Below, piece after piece: positions 17,276 through 26,129 of a stretch of DNA of 61,909 nucleotides. The stretch lies in contig VGGV01000015.1 of assembly GCA_016868455.1 (NCBI GenBank), positions 1-61,909 of the forward strand. Direction: 5' to 3'. How positions within the stretch are numbered: the first letter of the stretch is position 1; the number at the start of each line of letters is the position of its first letter. The DNA comes from Bacteroidota bacterium (lineage in GTDB: Bacteria > Bacteroidota > Bacteroidia > Chitinophagales > Chitinophagaceae). The position numbers and the translations under genes were made by a program. The notes beneath the pieces were generated by a model. That model was not told the origin of the DNA and searched no databases. It saw nothing but the letters and a program-made list of their open reading frames with translations.

Positions 17276-18154
17276 ATGTATTATGTTGTATATGGAATAT
17301 TGCGGCTGCTATCTTTATTGCCCCTAAGGTTACTTTATCTTTTTTCAGCTCTCTCGTTTGGTATCCTTTTTTACCTGGTGAAGTACCGGAAGAATGTGGT
17401 AATGAATAACCTCTCAATAGCTTTTCCTGAAAAAACGGAAAAAGAAAGATTAAAAATTGCAAAAGATTTTTATCATAACCTTACAGACACTTTTATTGAG
17501 ACACTTAAATTTTTACATTGGAATATCAGCGATGTTGAAAAAAGATTTGTTGCCGATTTATCAGGGATTGAACAGGCCTATGCAACCGGCAAGCCAATTC
17601 ATGCGCTGGGCATGCATAATATGAACTGGGAATATGTAAACTGGGGGCTTGTAAAAAAAGTAAAAGTGCCTTTTTTAGGTATATATCTCCCGGCCATTAA
17701 TAAGACGATGGATAAAATAATATTTGATATCCGCAGTAAATACGGCACTATATTGATTCCTGCTACTGATTTTAAAAACTCCTATTTAAAATATATTAAA
17801 CAACCGCATTTATTAGCTTCGGCGGCAGATCAAAGTCCCGGGCATCCGCTTAATGCCTACTGGATTAATTTTTTTGGCAAACCAACACCCTTTATTAAAG
17901 GCGCTGAAAGGGGAGCTGCTGCTATAAATGCTTCTATCGTATTTGCACATTTTTATAAAACGAAAAGAGGACATTATCGTATTGATACCAGGTTTATCAC
18001 TGCGGATGCTGCCACCATGAATGAAGGGCAAATGACAAAAGCCTTTGCAGCATACATTGAGCAGGCCATCCGTTTTCAGCCATCTAATTATCTTTGGAGC
18101 CACCGGCGGTGGAAACATGAGTACAAACCTGAATACGGGGAAATTATTGAATAG
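17276..18154 (+). CDS. Lysophospholipid / lipid A acyltransferase (LpxL/HtrB family)
   Basis: A 292-residue member of the lipid A late acyltransferase family: an N-terminal membrane anchor (about 5-38) and the catalytic H-x4-E motif in GMHNMNWEYVNW (about residue 107). AADQSPGHP and FIKGAERGAA correspond to the conserved mid-domain motifs (AADQ.P, F.G...g). It should transfer a fatty acyl chain to a lipid A precursor or another membrane lipid at the inner-membrane face. The ATG at 17276 is chosen over the TTG at 17267. Confidence 0.87.
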   Translation: MYYVVYGILRLLSLLPLRLLYLFSALSFGILFYLVKYRKNVVMNNLSIAFPEKTEKERLKIAKDFYHNLTDTFIETLKFLHWNISDVEKRFVADLSGIEQAYATGKPIHALGMHNMNWEYVNWGLVKKVKVPFLGIYLPAINKTMDKIIFDIRSKYGTILIPATDFKNSYLKYIKQPHLLASAADQSPGHPLNAYWINFFGKPTPFIKGAERGAAAINASIVFAHFYKTKRGHYRIDTRFITADAATMNEGQMTKAFAAYIEQAIRFQPSNYLWSHRRWKHEYKPEYGEIIE

Positions 18155-18213
18155 GCAGGAGTGATAAAAGAACAGGGAAGAAATGCATACATCCCCTCCC
18201 TGCCTGAAAATAA
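18153..18213. terminator. Long inverted repeat between converging genes
   Basis: AGGCAGG and CCTGCCT bracket a 61-bp stretch with inner AGGGA/TCCCCT pairing, lying between the acyltransferase and the convergent DUF5916 remnant. Possibly a bidirectional terminator, but there is no strong T tract. Confidence 0.3.
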
Positions 18214-18227
18214 CCCGATATCTTTCG

Positions 18228-20070
18228 TCACTGCCTTTTTTTCTTCTTCAGTTTTTTCAGCTCAAGGTAATCAAGAAAATAAATCACTTTTAAAGAGATG
18301 TTGTTGTTCTGATCTGATTCTATTGTCTGCCTGAAATTCTTGAAATAACTGTCTTCCACATTACGGGTAAAATGCTGGGCTGCATCTTTCCATACAATGT
18401 TGATAAAACTGCCCGGAGCAAACTGCCAGGTATACACCATATCAATATTGAACAGGTTAAAATTCTGATCCGCTTCGTTAACAAAAGCAGCAGGTTTGAG
18501 GCTGCCGTCTTTTTGAAGTAAATAAAACTTTTTATTATACACATTGCTCAGGTAATGCCTTGCCCGGAAAGTAAGGCCCATTTTGTTGGTAAAACTGTAT
18601 TTGACAAAAAGAATATTCTCAATCGTATTTCTCCTGCGTCTGGCAAAATTGATCTCGCTGCTGTTGGGCACAAATGCATAACCGATATTGTTGAACCAGG
18701 GGTTGGTATTTATCCGGTGTGATACGGTAAGCTTATTATTGAACCGGTATTGCTGGCGCAGCGAAACCTGGTAGCTGAAGCCGTTGTAAAAATTGAAAAA
18801 AGTACGGGTAAAAACTTCAGAACTGAATGAATATTTCTTGGCTTCATTGCTTTCAAACCATCCGCCAAATACCAGGCGGGCGCCCCGCCTGAAAAACCAT
18901 CCATTTTTTCTTGGCTCATAAAAATCATTGCCGCGGAACATCAGGTTGGTAAAACTGCCCAGCCACCAAAGTTTTTTTGACTGGATGTTGATATTAAAAT
19001 TTACATTGGCTTCCTGATATTGCTGGTCAATATCACCAATTGGTTTCAGCAGTTTACTGAAACGCCAGTTGGAATTCAGGAATATCCGGTTGTAAAAGCT
19101 TTTGGGTTCAATCCATTTATATCCCACCCAAAGACCCTGATCCATGTAATTATTGTTGGTCCAAAACCCAAGATCACGGTGGGTGTACTTTGTATTGGCT
19201 CATTCCTGCCAGATATTAAAATTGAAGCGTCCGCGCAGGCCGTATTTCAGATCCAGCCCCCCGTTTACCTGACTGGTCCAGTTTTTTGATCCGGGCTGAT
19301 TGCCAGGAAAATGATTGGCATAAACGGAGAAATAAGGTGAAAACTGCAATCGCAAGGGAGGCTTTATATCTGTAATACCTGTCCACATCCCTTCCTGAGT
19401 TTAAAAGCCGTTTACATTCGGGTCAATAGGATTCCAGGTGAATTGCTGTTCGGTTTTTCTTCTTCTCCGGGTAATGTTCAGACCCCAGTTTTGTACTTCT
19501 TTTTTCCCGAAGCGGATAGCCGCATAAGGAATGAACATTTCAAAGCTCCAGCCATTATCATGTATTACGGCCCCGCTTTGCCATACGGCATTCCAGCTGA
19601 AGTCTTCGCTGTTAGCCATTGGTGTTGGGCGACATCTTGGCATCCCATTGCTCACCCAGCGGTGTGATAAAATATTCAAATCCATTCAGCTTGTCATAAT
19701 AGGTATCAAATATCAAACCCACATAATCGTTTGTGCCGAAACCGTCACGGCCCGCCAGTTCGGTAGCAATGCTGTCTTTGGTTCTTTCATAACAATGACC
19801 GCCGAAGTAGATACCTTCATCATTGTACATGAGGTAAGCCACCGTTTTTGTTTCCGGTGCTTCTTTAGCGCCCACTTTTGGGCGAAACTCTGTCAGGTCG
19901 GTCATCACGGCAGCATCCCTCCATGCCTCATCATTAATAAGACCATCAATTTTAACTGGTTGGTTAGTTCGTTTTGCCTGCAGTTGAAGCGGGGCGGGGT
20001 TCTGAGCCTGCCATGAGCCGCTTATAAATAACAGGGCAAGCCCAAGGGTTGCATTGATTTTGATTTTCAT
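18228..20070 (-). pseudogene. DUF5916 family outer-membrane protein, multiply disrupted
   Basis: Reading on the minus strand from ATG at 20070: a signal peptide, then a carbohydrate-binding-like domain (VKIDGLINDEAWRDAA, YLMYNDEGIYFGGHCYE), typical of DUF5916. Near 19612-19625 the frame shifts by one (SPNTNG versus SEDFSWNAVW). Then TAA at 19401-19403 (in VNGF-stop-TQEG, where the family has Leu) and TGA at 19200-19202 break the continuing frame. At about 19203-19260 the protein jumps from the first barrel strands (NGGLDLKYG) to the late barrel region (ANTKYTHRDLGFWTNNNY), so a large internal part is missing. About 614 codons remain of a family with usually 730-880. A true decayed gene. Confidence 0.85.
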
Positions 20071-20189
20071 GGCTATACTTTGTTATGACGGTTAATGATT
20101 TTTACTGGTTACAGCTGGTGTGTGTCATAACTACTAAAATCTTCGTAGAATAAAAATAACCTCTTCAATTATGGATTTATTCTGTTTTC

Positions 20190-20221
20190 GGCGAATGGCG
20201 CTATTGGCTTGGCGAGTGGCG
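20190..20221. repeat. Short direct repeat GGCGAATGGCG / GGCGAGTGGCG
   Basis: Two 11-bp near-identical units 10 bp apart in the 275-bp gap between the DUF5916 remnant and the next gene. The gap shows nothing else except a TACTTTCG -7-like box at 20306-20313. Confidence 0.45.
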
Positions 20222-20345
20222 AAAAAAAAGGGGCGTTAACTTTTTATTGGGAAAATAAATAACTATCATAAATAGTTACTCATATCCTCTTTAAGCGATA
20301 TTTACTACTTTCGATCCTGCTTTTTTGTATTATAAAACCTTAAAC

Positions 20346-21053
20346 ATGTCTTCACCAGCCCCTGCCATATTCTGGCCTCACAGTGAACATTGGTCTGTAA
20401 AAATTCCGGTCAACACCAGTCATTATGAAATGCCCGTAATGAAAGATAAGGGCTATGTTATTATGAAGACACTGGATATATCTCATATACCCTCCTCTGA
20501 ATGGGAGAGCCTGGTGTATATGGACTGGAAAAGCGGCGGCGATACCAACTTTGCCCCGCTGGCCTCCTGTGATGGTACATTGGAATGTAAGGGCTTTTGG
20601 GAAAACGGCAAGCCGGATAAACATGCTTTGTTTACTCCCAATACTGATAAATGTCCGAACCTGATGGCTTACATAAAATCCATACCGGCCAATTTTGGCA
20701 GGGTGCGGATCATAAAGCTGGAACCTCAAAATCATGACCAGGCCCTTCGCTCTGTTCACCGTGATGATAACAATCGTTTAAATCCCGAAGGCGAAGGCTG
20801 GGTGGTAAGGATGTGGATTGAATTAACTGATAATCCTGACAGCTACATGCTGCTGTACGACAGCGATGAAAATAATCTCCCCATCAAAGAATCAGAAGCC
20901 CATGTGCCTATGCCGAAAGGGGCGCATTTTGTGGTAGATAGTCAAAGGTTATGGCATGTAGGTGTTCACAACGGGACAAAACCAAGAAATGCAGCCATCA
21001 TCAGCTGCGAGAGTTCTCCGGAACTGGATGCGTGGATAAAGTCAAAAATGTAG
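20346..21053 (+). CDS. Putative Fe(II)/2-oxoglutarate-type oxygenase-fold protein
   Basis: 235 residues, no signal peptide. The C-terminal half carries an H-x-D-like pair (VHRDDNN, about residue 138), a distal His in LWHVGVHNG (about 203) and a following Arg (KPRNAA), in the order expected for a double-stranded beta-helix non-heme iron dioxygenase of the aspartyl/asparaginyl hydroxylase kind. The ATG at 20346 is used rather than the TTG at 20325. Substrate unknown. It stands alone with its own probable -7 box at 20306-20313. It could also be a non-enzymatic cupin-like protein. Confidence 0.5.
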   Translation: MSSPAPAIFWPHSEHWSVKIPVNTSHYEMPVMKDKGYVIMKTLDISHIPSSEWESLVYMDWKSGGDTNFAPLASCDGTLECKGFWENGKPDKHALFTPNTDKCPNLMAYIKSIPANFGRVRIIKLEPQNHDQALRSVHRDDNNRLNPEGEGWVVRMWIELTDNPDSYMLLYDSDENNLPIKESEAHVPMPKGAHFVVDSQRLWHVGVHNGTKPRNAAIISCESSPELDAWIKSKM

Positions 21054-21133
21054 GCTCCGGGTTTGAAAATTAATGACCCCGTCTTATTAAGCTTGCCGAA
21101 ATAATGACAGTTTTTTTGTTAAGCTAAATTAAG

Positions 21134-21154
21134 ATGCCGGATCAAGTCCGGCAT
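21134..21154. repeat. Dispersed palindrome ATGCCGGA-TCAAG-TCCGGCAT
   Basis: An 8-bp perfect stem with a 5-base loop between two convergent genes; may act as a terminator for either. Confidence 0.6.
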
Positions 21155-21169
21155 GACAAACAATCTTTC

Positions 21170-22579
21170 TTAATTAAGTACACTCTTTTCTTTCACTATT
21201 TCCGCTTTTTCCAGTTCTTTTATTTTATTCCAGCCGCCCAGCACATTCCTGAGGTTGTGCATCCCCTGTCTTTTTAACAAAGACGCAGCAATAACACTGC
21301 GGTATCCCCCGCCGCAATGCACATACAGGTTTTGGGTTTCTTCCAGGCTGGCTATACTGCCGGGGTCTGTCATTTCATTGAGCGGAATATTCACAGCATT
21401 TTTCAGATGCCCGTCGGCAAATTCAGTTTCCCTGCGTACATCTAAAACTACAAGGTTTTTATCATGCGGAATGTCCATCATCAGTTCATCCGGTTCCACA
21501 TCCACAATCATATCAATACCTTCCCCGGCATTTCTCCAGGCCTCAAAGCCTCCTGCCAGGTAACCTTTCATTTTATCAAATCCCACCCTGGCAAGGCGCA
21601 CCATACTTTCTTTTTCCTTGACGGGTTCTGTTACCAGCAGTATTGGAACATCAAAAGGCAGCAGGCTGCCCGCCCATTCTGCAAAACGGCCTTCCAGGCC
21701 AATACTCACAGAGCCGGGAACAAAGCCCTGGGTGAATACGGTTGCATTCCGTGTATCCAATATAATGGTCCTTTCATCCATTTCTTTTTTGAATGCCTCA
21801 ACCGTTAATGCCTTCATTCCTTTTTCCAGCACTTCTTCCAGGCTATCGTATCCTTCCTTATTTATTTTGGCATTGATGGGGAAGTATTGGGGCGGATCTG
21901 CAATGCCGATGGTAACAGCCCTGATAAATTCATTTTTGGTGGCGGCCTGGAGGGCATAATTATATTTCTTCTGCTCGCCAATGGTACTGAAAGTTTCTTT
22001 GCCCAGGTTTTTACCGCAACTGCTGCCGGCGCCATGCGCCGGGTAAACGATTACATCATCTGCCAGCGGAAATAGTTTGGTGTGGATACTGTCATACATC
22101 ATAGCGGCCAGGTCATTCATGGTAAGCTCTGCCCCTTTCTGGGCCAGGTCGGGCCGGCCTACATCACCTACAAACAGGGTATCGCCGGTAAAAACGCAAT
22201 GATCTTTCCCCGCTGCATCCTTCAGCAGAAAACAACTGGACTCCAGTGTATGGCCGGGGGTATGCAGCACCCGTATGGTCAGTTCTCCAATTTTAAAGGT
22301 TTCACCGTCTTTGGCCACATGTACGGGGAATTTGGTATTGGTATTGGGCCCGTATACAATCGGGGCGCCGGTGGCATTGCTCAAATCAAGATGGCCGCTT
22401 ACAAAGTCTGCATGAAAATGGGTCTCAAATATATATTTGATCCTTGCTTTTCTTTCATTGGCAAGCGAAAGGTAGGCATCAATATCCCGCAGGGGATCCA
22501 CCACAGCCGCCTCGCCGTTGCTTTCAATATAATAGGCTGCTTCACTCAGGCAGCCGGTGTATAACTGGCGGATAAACAT
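21170..22579 (-). CDS. MBL-fold hydrolase with two rhodanese domains (persulfide dioxygenase type)
   Basis: 469 residues in three parts. An N-terminal metallo-beta-lactamase domain (about 1-240) has THFHADFVSGH, HTPGHT and FTGDTLFVGDVGRPDL, as in ETHE1-like persulfide dioxygenases. A first rhodanese domain (about 255-355) has no catalytic Cys (the loop reads LLVTEPVKEKE). A second (about 365-460) has the active-site loop with Cys in HCGGGYRS. Likely role: oxidation of glutathione-type or protein persulfides, that is, sulfide detoxification. The ArsR-type gene just upstream on the same strand is probably its regulator. Confidence 0.88.
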   Translation of the reverse strand: MFIRQLYTGCLSEAAYYIESNGEAAVVDPLRDIDAYLSLANERKARIKYIFETHFHADFVSGHLDLSNATGAPIVYGPNTNTKFPVHVAKDGETFKIGELTIRVLHTPGHTLESSCFLLKDAAGKDHCVFTGDTLFVGDVGRPDLAQKGAELTMNDLAAMMYDSIHTKLFPLADDVIVYPAHGAGSSCGKNLGKETFSTIGEQKKYNYALQAATKNEFIRAVTIGIADPPQYFPINAKINKEGYDSLEEVLEKGMKALTVEAFKKEMDERTIILDTRNATVFTQGFVPGSVSIGLEGRFAEWAGSLLPFDVPILLVTEPVKEKESMVRLARVGFDKMKGYLAGGFEAWRNAGEGIDMIVDVEPDELMMDIPHDKNLVVLDVRRETEFADGHLKNAVNIPLNEMTDPGSIASLEETQNLYVHCGGGYRSVIAASLLKRQGMHNLRNVLGGWNKIKELEKAEIVKEKSVLN

Positions 22580-22672
22580 AGTCGCTCTTTTGGCTGTAAA
22601 ATTACCGGATAATTGCTTTTACTGAAGAAAGACATCTGTATGCGGCTGATATTTAACAGTGCAGGCTGAAAA

Positions 22673-23011
22673 TCAGGCAATGAGCCTGCCGACCAGAGCA
22701 TTTACCTCCTGTAATCGAGCGGTATTGATTGAGTAGTAAATAAATTTTCCCTCCCTTTCTGTTTTTACAAAACCGGCCTTGCGCAATATGGTCAGATGCT
22801 GTGATGCAACAGACTGTTCAAGCCTTAACTTAAGGTACAATTCGGTTACGGTTATTTTACCATGCTCATCAATCTGTTTCAGAATTTGCTGACGCAGCTT
22901 GTGATTAACAGCCCTCAATACAAGGGCAGCCTTTTTGATATTCAGCAGGTTTATCGTACTTGTACCGCTTTTGTCAGGCCCGGTGTTGATCGTCAGGGAA
23001 TGATTGGTCAT
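22673..23011 (-). CDS. ArsR/SmtB-type transcriptional regulator without cysteines
   Basis: 112 residues with a winged helix: LRAVNHKLRQQILKQI, recognition helix LRLEQSVASQHLTILRKAGF and the wing TEREGKFIYYSI. It resembles the BigR/SqrR sulfur-sensing branch by its position before a persulfide-dioxygenase-like gene, but the protein contains no cysteine at all, so it cannot sense persulfides by a disulfide as BigR/SqrR do. It may respond to another ligand or act as a constitutive repressor. Located 93 bp upstream of the MBL-rhodanese gene. Confidence 0.83.
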   Translation of the reverse strand: MTNHSLTINTGPDKSGTSTINLLNIKKAALVLRAVNHKLRQQILKQIDEHGKITVTELYLKLRLEQSVASQHLTILRKAGFVKTEREGKFIYYSINTARLQEVNALVGRLIA

Positions 23012-23093
23012 GGCTTATTCGGTTTAGCAACTCACGGTAAATACGGTTTACCCGGCTTTTGAGAATTTATCTGTACTAAGACGTAAGCACCTG

Positions 23094-23762
23094 TCATTCC
23101 TTTCGGGCGGGGCTGTAAAATTCTTTTACATAAAGGGGTTCTGAATAAGCGAGATCAGCAAATTGCTTTTCCATATAGCTTTTTTGGGACAAACGGCCAA
23201 AGGATTGCGGGGATATGACCGATTCAATAAAAAAAGCATTTGGATGATGCTGCAAAGGCCGCAGTTTTTTACTGCCCATTCCGCAAAATAATACAACCTG
23301 AGAGTTCAGCCACTCCATAAAGCTGTGCTCATTCAACACCCGTGCATGAGGCGGTTTTATTTCCTGTACATTTTTGTCGTATAATGCAGCATATACTTCC
23401 ATCCGCCGGGCATCAATAAGGGGGCATATCAGGTCAACGGACTTATCCTGTACTGAAGCGGCAAGCAGTTGCAGTGTTCCAATGGCAATAAGCGGAATAT
23501 CTAACGCATAACAAAACCCTTTTGCTGCCGAAAGACCGACCCGGAGGCCGGTATAAGAACCCGGCCCGATACTTACTGCCACTGCATTCAGCCGGTTAAG
23601 GGTGATGCCTGTTTGCTTAGCAAGAGAAGATATGGCAGGATGAAGCCATGCTGCATGATCTTTTTGGTCATTGCTGGCGGCAACCTGCAGCACTTCACCG
23701 TCTTTTACAATGGAAACAAAAGCTGATTCAAGAGCGGTATCTATGTTTAGTATAAAACTCAT
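23094..23762 (-). CDS. tsaB: tRNA threonylcarbamoyladenosine modification protein TsaB
   Basis: 222 residues of the ASKHA fold; TsaB partners TsaD and TsaE to place the t6A modification on tRNAs read by ANN codons. Family motifs: ILNIDTALESAFVSI at the N-terminus, and VSIGPGSYTGLRVGLSAAKGFCYAL (given here in two overlapping parts: SIGPGSYTGLRVG and AAKGFCYAL). The start overlaps the stop of the upstream dehydrogenase-like gene by ATGA, indicating co-translation. Confidence 0.93.
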   Translation of the reverse strand: MSFILNIDTALESAFVSIVKDGEVLQVAASNDQKDHAAWLHPAISSLAKQTGITLNRLNAVAVSIGPGSYTGLRVGLSAAKGFCYALDIPLIAIGTLQLLAASVQDKSVDLICPLIDARRMEVYAALYDKNVQEIKPPHARVLNEHSFMEWLNSQVVLFCGMGSKKLRPLQHHPNAFFIESVISPQSFGRLSQKSYMEKQFADLAYSEPLYVKEFYSPARKE

Positions 23763-24385
23763 GGGGCAGCGGCTTCTTGTTGCAGCAGGGCTGCAGGTGT
23801 GTACCGGGGGTTTGGTTCAGCCATCTTCAGAAGCAATTGATGCACATTAGCGGGACCAATAAGCTCACTCCACTCAAAAGGGCCGTAAGGATAGTTGGTG
23901 CCGAGTTTCATGGCCGTATCAATTTCATCCCGGCTGCTTACTGCCTCCTCCAGCGCAAAATAAGCTTCGTTGATGATCATGCTCACCACTCTTGCCGTAA
24001 TGAAGCCGGGAACATCCGGCGCCCACTCTGTTTTTTTGCCAAAGCAGGATAATATCTTTTCTGCCTGCAGTTTTATTTTCTCATCGTTGCAGGCAGCTTC
24101 GGTAATGGGTCTTTTTAAAAAACTTTTCCAGCCATTAATACGGATGAAACCGTCAGGCAAAGCTGACGAAGTAATGCAAACGGCATTCACAATTACTATA
24201 GCCGGTTGCAAAGCCTGCAGGCGACTAATCCTTTCTGCCGAATAAGTAAAAAGCAAGTCGATATAAGCAGCTGCACCGGGAACAATCTGCGGTCCCGGCA
24301 GCCATTCCACCCGTACATCGTTTTGCAGACCCTGTGCCTGCAGTTCACCTTTCAGCCAATCATTGGTGATCACGGCTATTTTCAT
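23759..24385 (-). CDS. 3-hydroxyacyl-CoA dehydrogenase-like protein lacking the NAD motif
   Basis: 208 residues from the ATG at 24385 (MKIAVITND). The second half has the helical C-terminal domain of 3-hydroxyacyl-CoA dehydrogenases: VPGFITARVVSMIINEAYFALEEAV, DEIDTAMKLGTNYPYGPFEW and a final helix. The N-terminal half is only about 100 residues and lacks the GxGxxG nucleotide-binding loop, so NAD-dependent activity is doubtful. The same shortened form may be fixed in relatives. It is coupled to tsaB by an ATGA overlap, an odd pairing. Confidence 0.72.
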   Translation of the reverse strand: MKIAVITNDWLKGELQAQGLQNDVRVEWLPGPQIVPGAAAYIDLLFTYSAERISRLQALQPAIVIVNAVCITSSALPDGFIRINGWKSFLKRPITEAACNDEKIKLQAEKILSCFGKKTEWAPDVPGFITARVVSMIINEAYFALEEAVSSRDEIDTAMKLGTNYPYGPFEWSELIGPANVHQLLLKMAEPNPRYTPAALLQQEAAAP

Positions 24386-24465
24386 TACCAGTACAATTTT
24401 TTGCAAAGAAAACGTATAAATCGACATGAAATTTTTCATGCCGAAATTATAGAGAACAGGCATGA

Positions 24466-24485
24466 ATCCCGAAAGCTTTCGGGAT
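24466..24485. repeat. Perfect 20-bp palindrome ATCCCGAAAGCTTTCGGGAT
   Basis: Dispersed-type palindrome in the gap between two divergent genes. Not followed by a T tract on the plus strand. Confidence 0.6.
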
Positions 24486-24538
24486 CATCAAAGATTCTTC
24501 CTGGCCTTATTACAAAATAATAACTTACAGGAAAAAGC

Positions 24539-24546
24539 TAAATTCG
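24539..24546 (+). promoter_or_regulatory. -7 promoter box TAAATTCG for ridA
   Basis: A TAnnTTCG variant 18 bp upstream of the ridA ATG. Confidence 0.4.
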
Positions 24547-24564
24547 CTGAACTGAATTTTGATT

Positions 24565-24969
24565 ATGAACAAAACCATCATCACCACCCCCCATGCACCT
24601 GCTCCCATTGGCCCCTATAACCAGGCAGTTCTTACAGGAACTATGTTGTTCATTTCAGGGCAAATATGTCTTAACCCCGCCACTGGCGAACTGAAAAATA
24701 AAGATATACAGGAAGAAACCCACCAGGTAATGCATAACCTGAAAGCTATTTTGCAACAGGCAGGAATGGATTTCGGGAATGTGGTAAAAACAACCATCTT
24801 TCTTACAGACATGCACCAGTTTGGCGCTGTGAACGAAGTGTATGGAAAATATTTTGAGAGCAACCTGCCTGCCGGACAGGCAGGTTTTCCCGCCAGGGAA
24901 ACCGTTCAGGTATCAGCCCTTCCCAAATTTGTGAATGTGGAGATCAGCATGATTGCAGTAAAAGAATGA
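24565..24969 (+). CDS. ridA: RidA family imine/enamine deaminase with a repeat-encoded insert
   Basis: A 134-residue trimeric deaminase that hydrolyses reactive 2-aminoacrylate and related enamines from PLP enzymes. Motifs: PIGPYNQAV, GQICLNPATGEL, and the catalytic Arg111 in PARETVQVSALPK. The RidA core runs straight from YGKYFESN into FPARE in usual members. Here LPAGQAG lies between them, encoded by a palindrome (24862-24886). The insert is two residues before the catalytic Arg segment, close to the active-site rim. The ATG at 24565 is used. Confidence 0.92.
   Translation: MNKTIITTPHAPAPIGPYNQAVLTGTMLFISGQICLNPATGELKNKDIQEETHQVMHNLKAILQQAGMDFGNVVKTTIFLTDMHQFGAVNEVYGKYFESNLPAGQAGFPARETVQVSALPKFVNVEISMIAVKE
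24862..24886 (+). repeat. In-frame palindrome AACCTGCCTG-CCGGA-CAGGCAGGTT in ridA
   Basis: A 10-bp perfect inverted repeat with a 5-base centre, translated as NLPAGQAGF. A related unit (CCTGCCGACAGGCGGG) sits between genes at 44053. Confidence 0.8.
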
Positions 24970-24973
24970 CGCT

Positions 24974-26089
24974 ATGCGGCGGCTGCTCCGGATATTATTA
25001 TTAAAACCCATTCTTTGGGCAGCCGCTAAATTTTCATCCAAACCGGACAAGGAAAGAATTTTCAAAGCGCTGACAAAACTTTATACCTCCCTACAAGAAG
25101 AACCGGGTAAGCGGGGCCTGGTCATTCCTTTTGAATACAAGACCAGTAAATTCATCATCTTTTCCGATCAGCATAAGGGCCGGCGCAACGGGGCTGATGA
25201 TTTTATGCTTGCGGAACCCAATTACCTGTCGGCGCTGCAGCATTACTATGAACAGGATTTTTACTTTATCAATCTTGGCGACAGTGAAGAACTCTGGGAA
25301 AACAGCCTCCGGCAGGTAAAGAAAAAGAATAAAGCCAATTTTGAGGCCGAGAAAAAATTCCTGGGTCATAACCGTTATATCAAGGTATTCGGCAATCACG
25401 ACCTGTTTTGGGACAACGATCCGCTGGCTTGGTGGCACCTGAAGAATATTTACGGGGAGAAAGTGAAGGTGTATGAGGGCGTTGTATTGCTTACGGAGGT
25501 CCCACCCACTAATTCCCGATTAACAAATTCCCGGTTAACGATTTTCCTCACCCACGGCCACCAGGGCGATGCCAGCAGTGATGGTAACTGGTTCAGCAAA
25601 TTCTTTGTAGCGAAAATATGGGCGCCGCTCCAGGCTTTCCTGCGCATTAACCCCAATACGCCGGCTTATGATGCGGAGAAAAAAACATGGCACAATCATA
25701 TCATGTACGAGTGGTCGGCCGAACAACAAAACACTTTGCTGGTAACCGGCCACACCCACCAGCCGGTATTTGCCTCGCTTACTCATTTGGAAAGGTTGTA
25801 TAAAAAATACCAGTTAGCGGAAGCTGCAAATGACGATGTAAAGAAAAAAGAACTGAAAGCGGAGATACAGAAAAGGGAAAAAGAATTTTCCGCTGTATCG
25901 GTTGACTATCTGACGATGAAACCAACCTATTTTAATTCCGGCTGCTGTTGTTTCAGTGATGGAGATATAACAGGGATTGAGATTGCAGGTGGATGCATAA
26001 GGCTGGTGAAATGGACTATGCGGGAAGGGAAACCGGTAAGGATGCTTTTGGAAGAAATTTCTGTTACTGAACTGATAGGCAAGTTTTGA
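24974..26089 (+). CDS. Calcineurin-like metallophosphoesterase
   Basis: 371 residues. Metal-binding motifs of the family are present: FSDQHKGR (D-x-H), NLGDSEELWE (GD), FGNHDLFW (GNHD), FLTHGHQGD and TGHTHQP (two His clusters). It shares features with UDP-2,3-diacylglucosamine hydrolase-like enzymes but is longer, with a charged helical insert after the last motif (LERLYKKYQL to QKREKEF). An unusual repeated segment, TNSRLTNSRLT (about 178-188), comes from a duplicated 15-bp unit in frame. 5 bp after ridA, so probably co-transcribed. Substrate unknown. Confidence 0.83.
   Translation: MRRLLRILLLKPILWAAAKFSSKPDKERIFKALTKLYTSLQEEPGKRGLVIPFEYKTSKFIIFSDQHKGRRNGADDFMLAEPNYLSALQHYYEQDFYFINLGDSEELWENSLRQVKKKNKANFEAEKKFLGHNRYIKVFGNHDLFWDNDPLAWWHLKNIYGEKVKVYEGVVLLTEVPPTNSRLTNSRLTIFLTHGHQGDASSDGNWFSKFFVAKIWAPLQAFLRINPNTPAYDAEKKTWHNHIMYEWSAEQQNTLLVTGHTHQPVFASLTHLERLYKKYQLAEAANDDVKKKELKAEIQKREKEFSAVSVDYLTMKPTYFNSGCCCFSDGDITGIEIAGGCIRLVKWTMREGKPVRMLLEEISVTELIGKF
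25511..25539 (+). repeat. In-frame 15-bp tandem repeat in the phosphoesterase gene
   Basis: AATTCCCGATTAAC and AATTCCCGGTTAAC in tandem, each giving NSRLT. The 15-bp period keeps the frame. Confidence 0.7.
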
Positions 26090-26129
26090 TAGTGTTACGT
26101 CGGGTCTATATCTGGAGATTAGCTGAATG

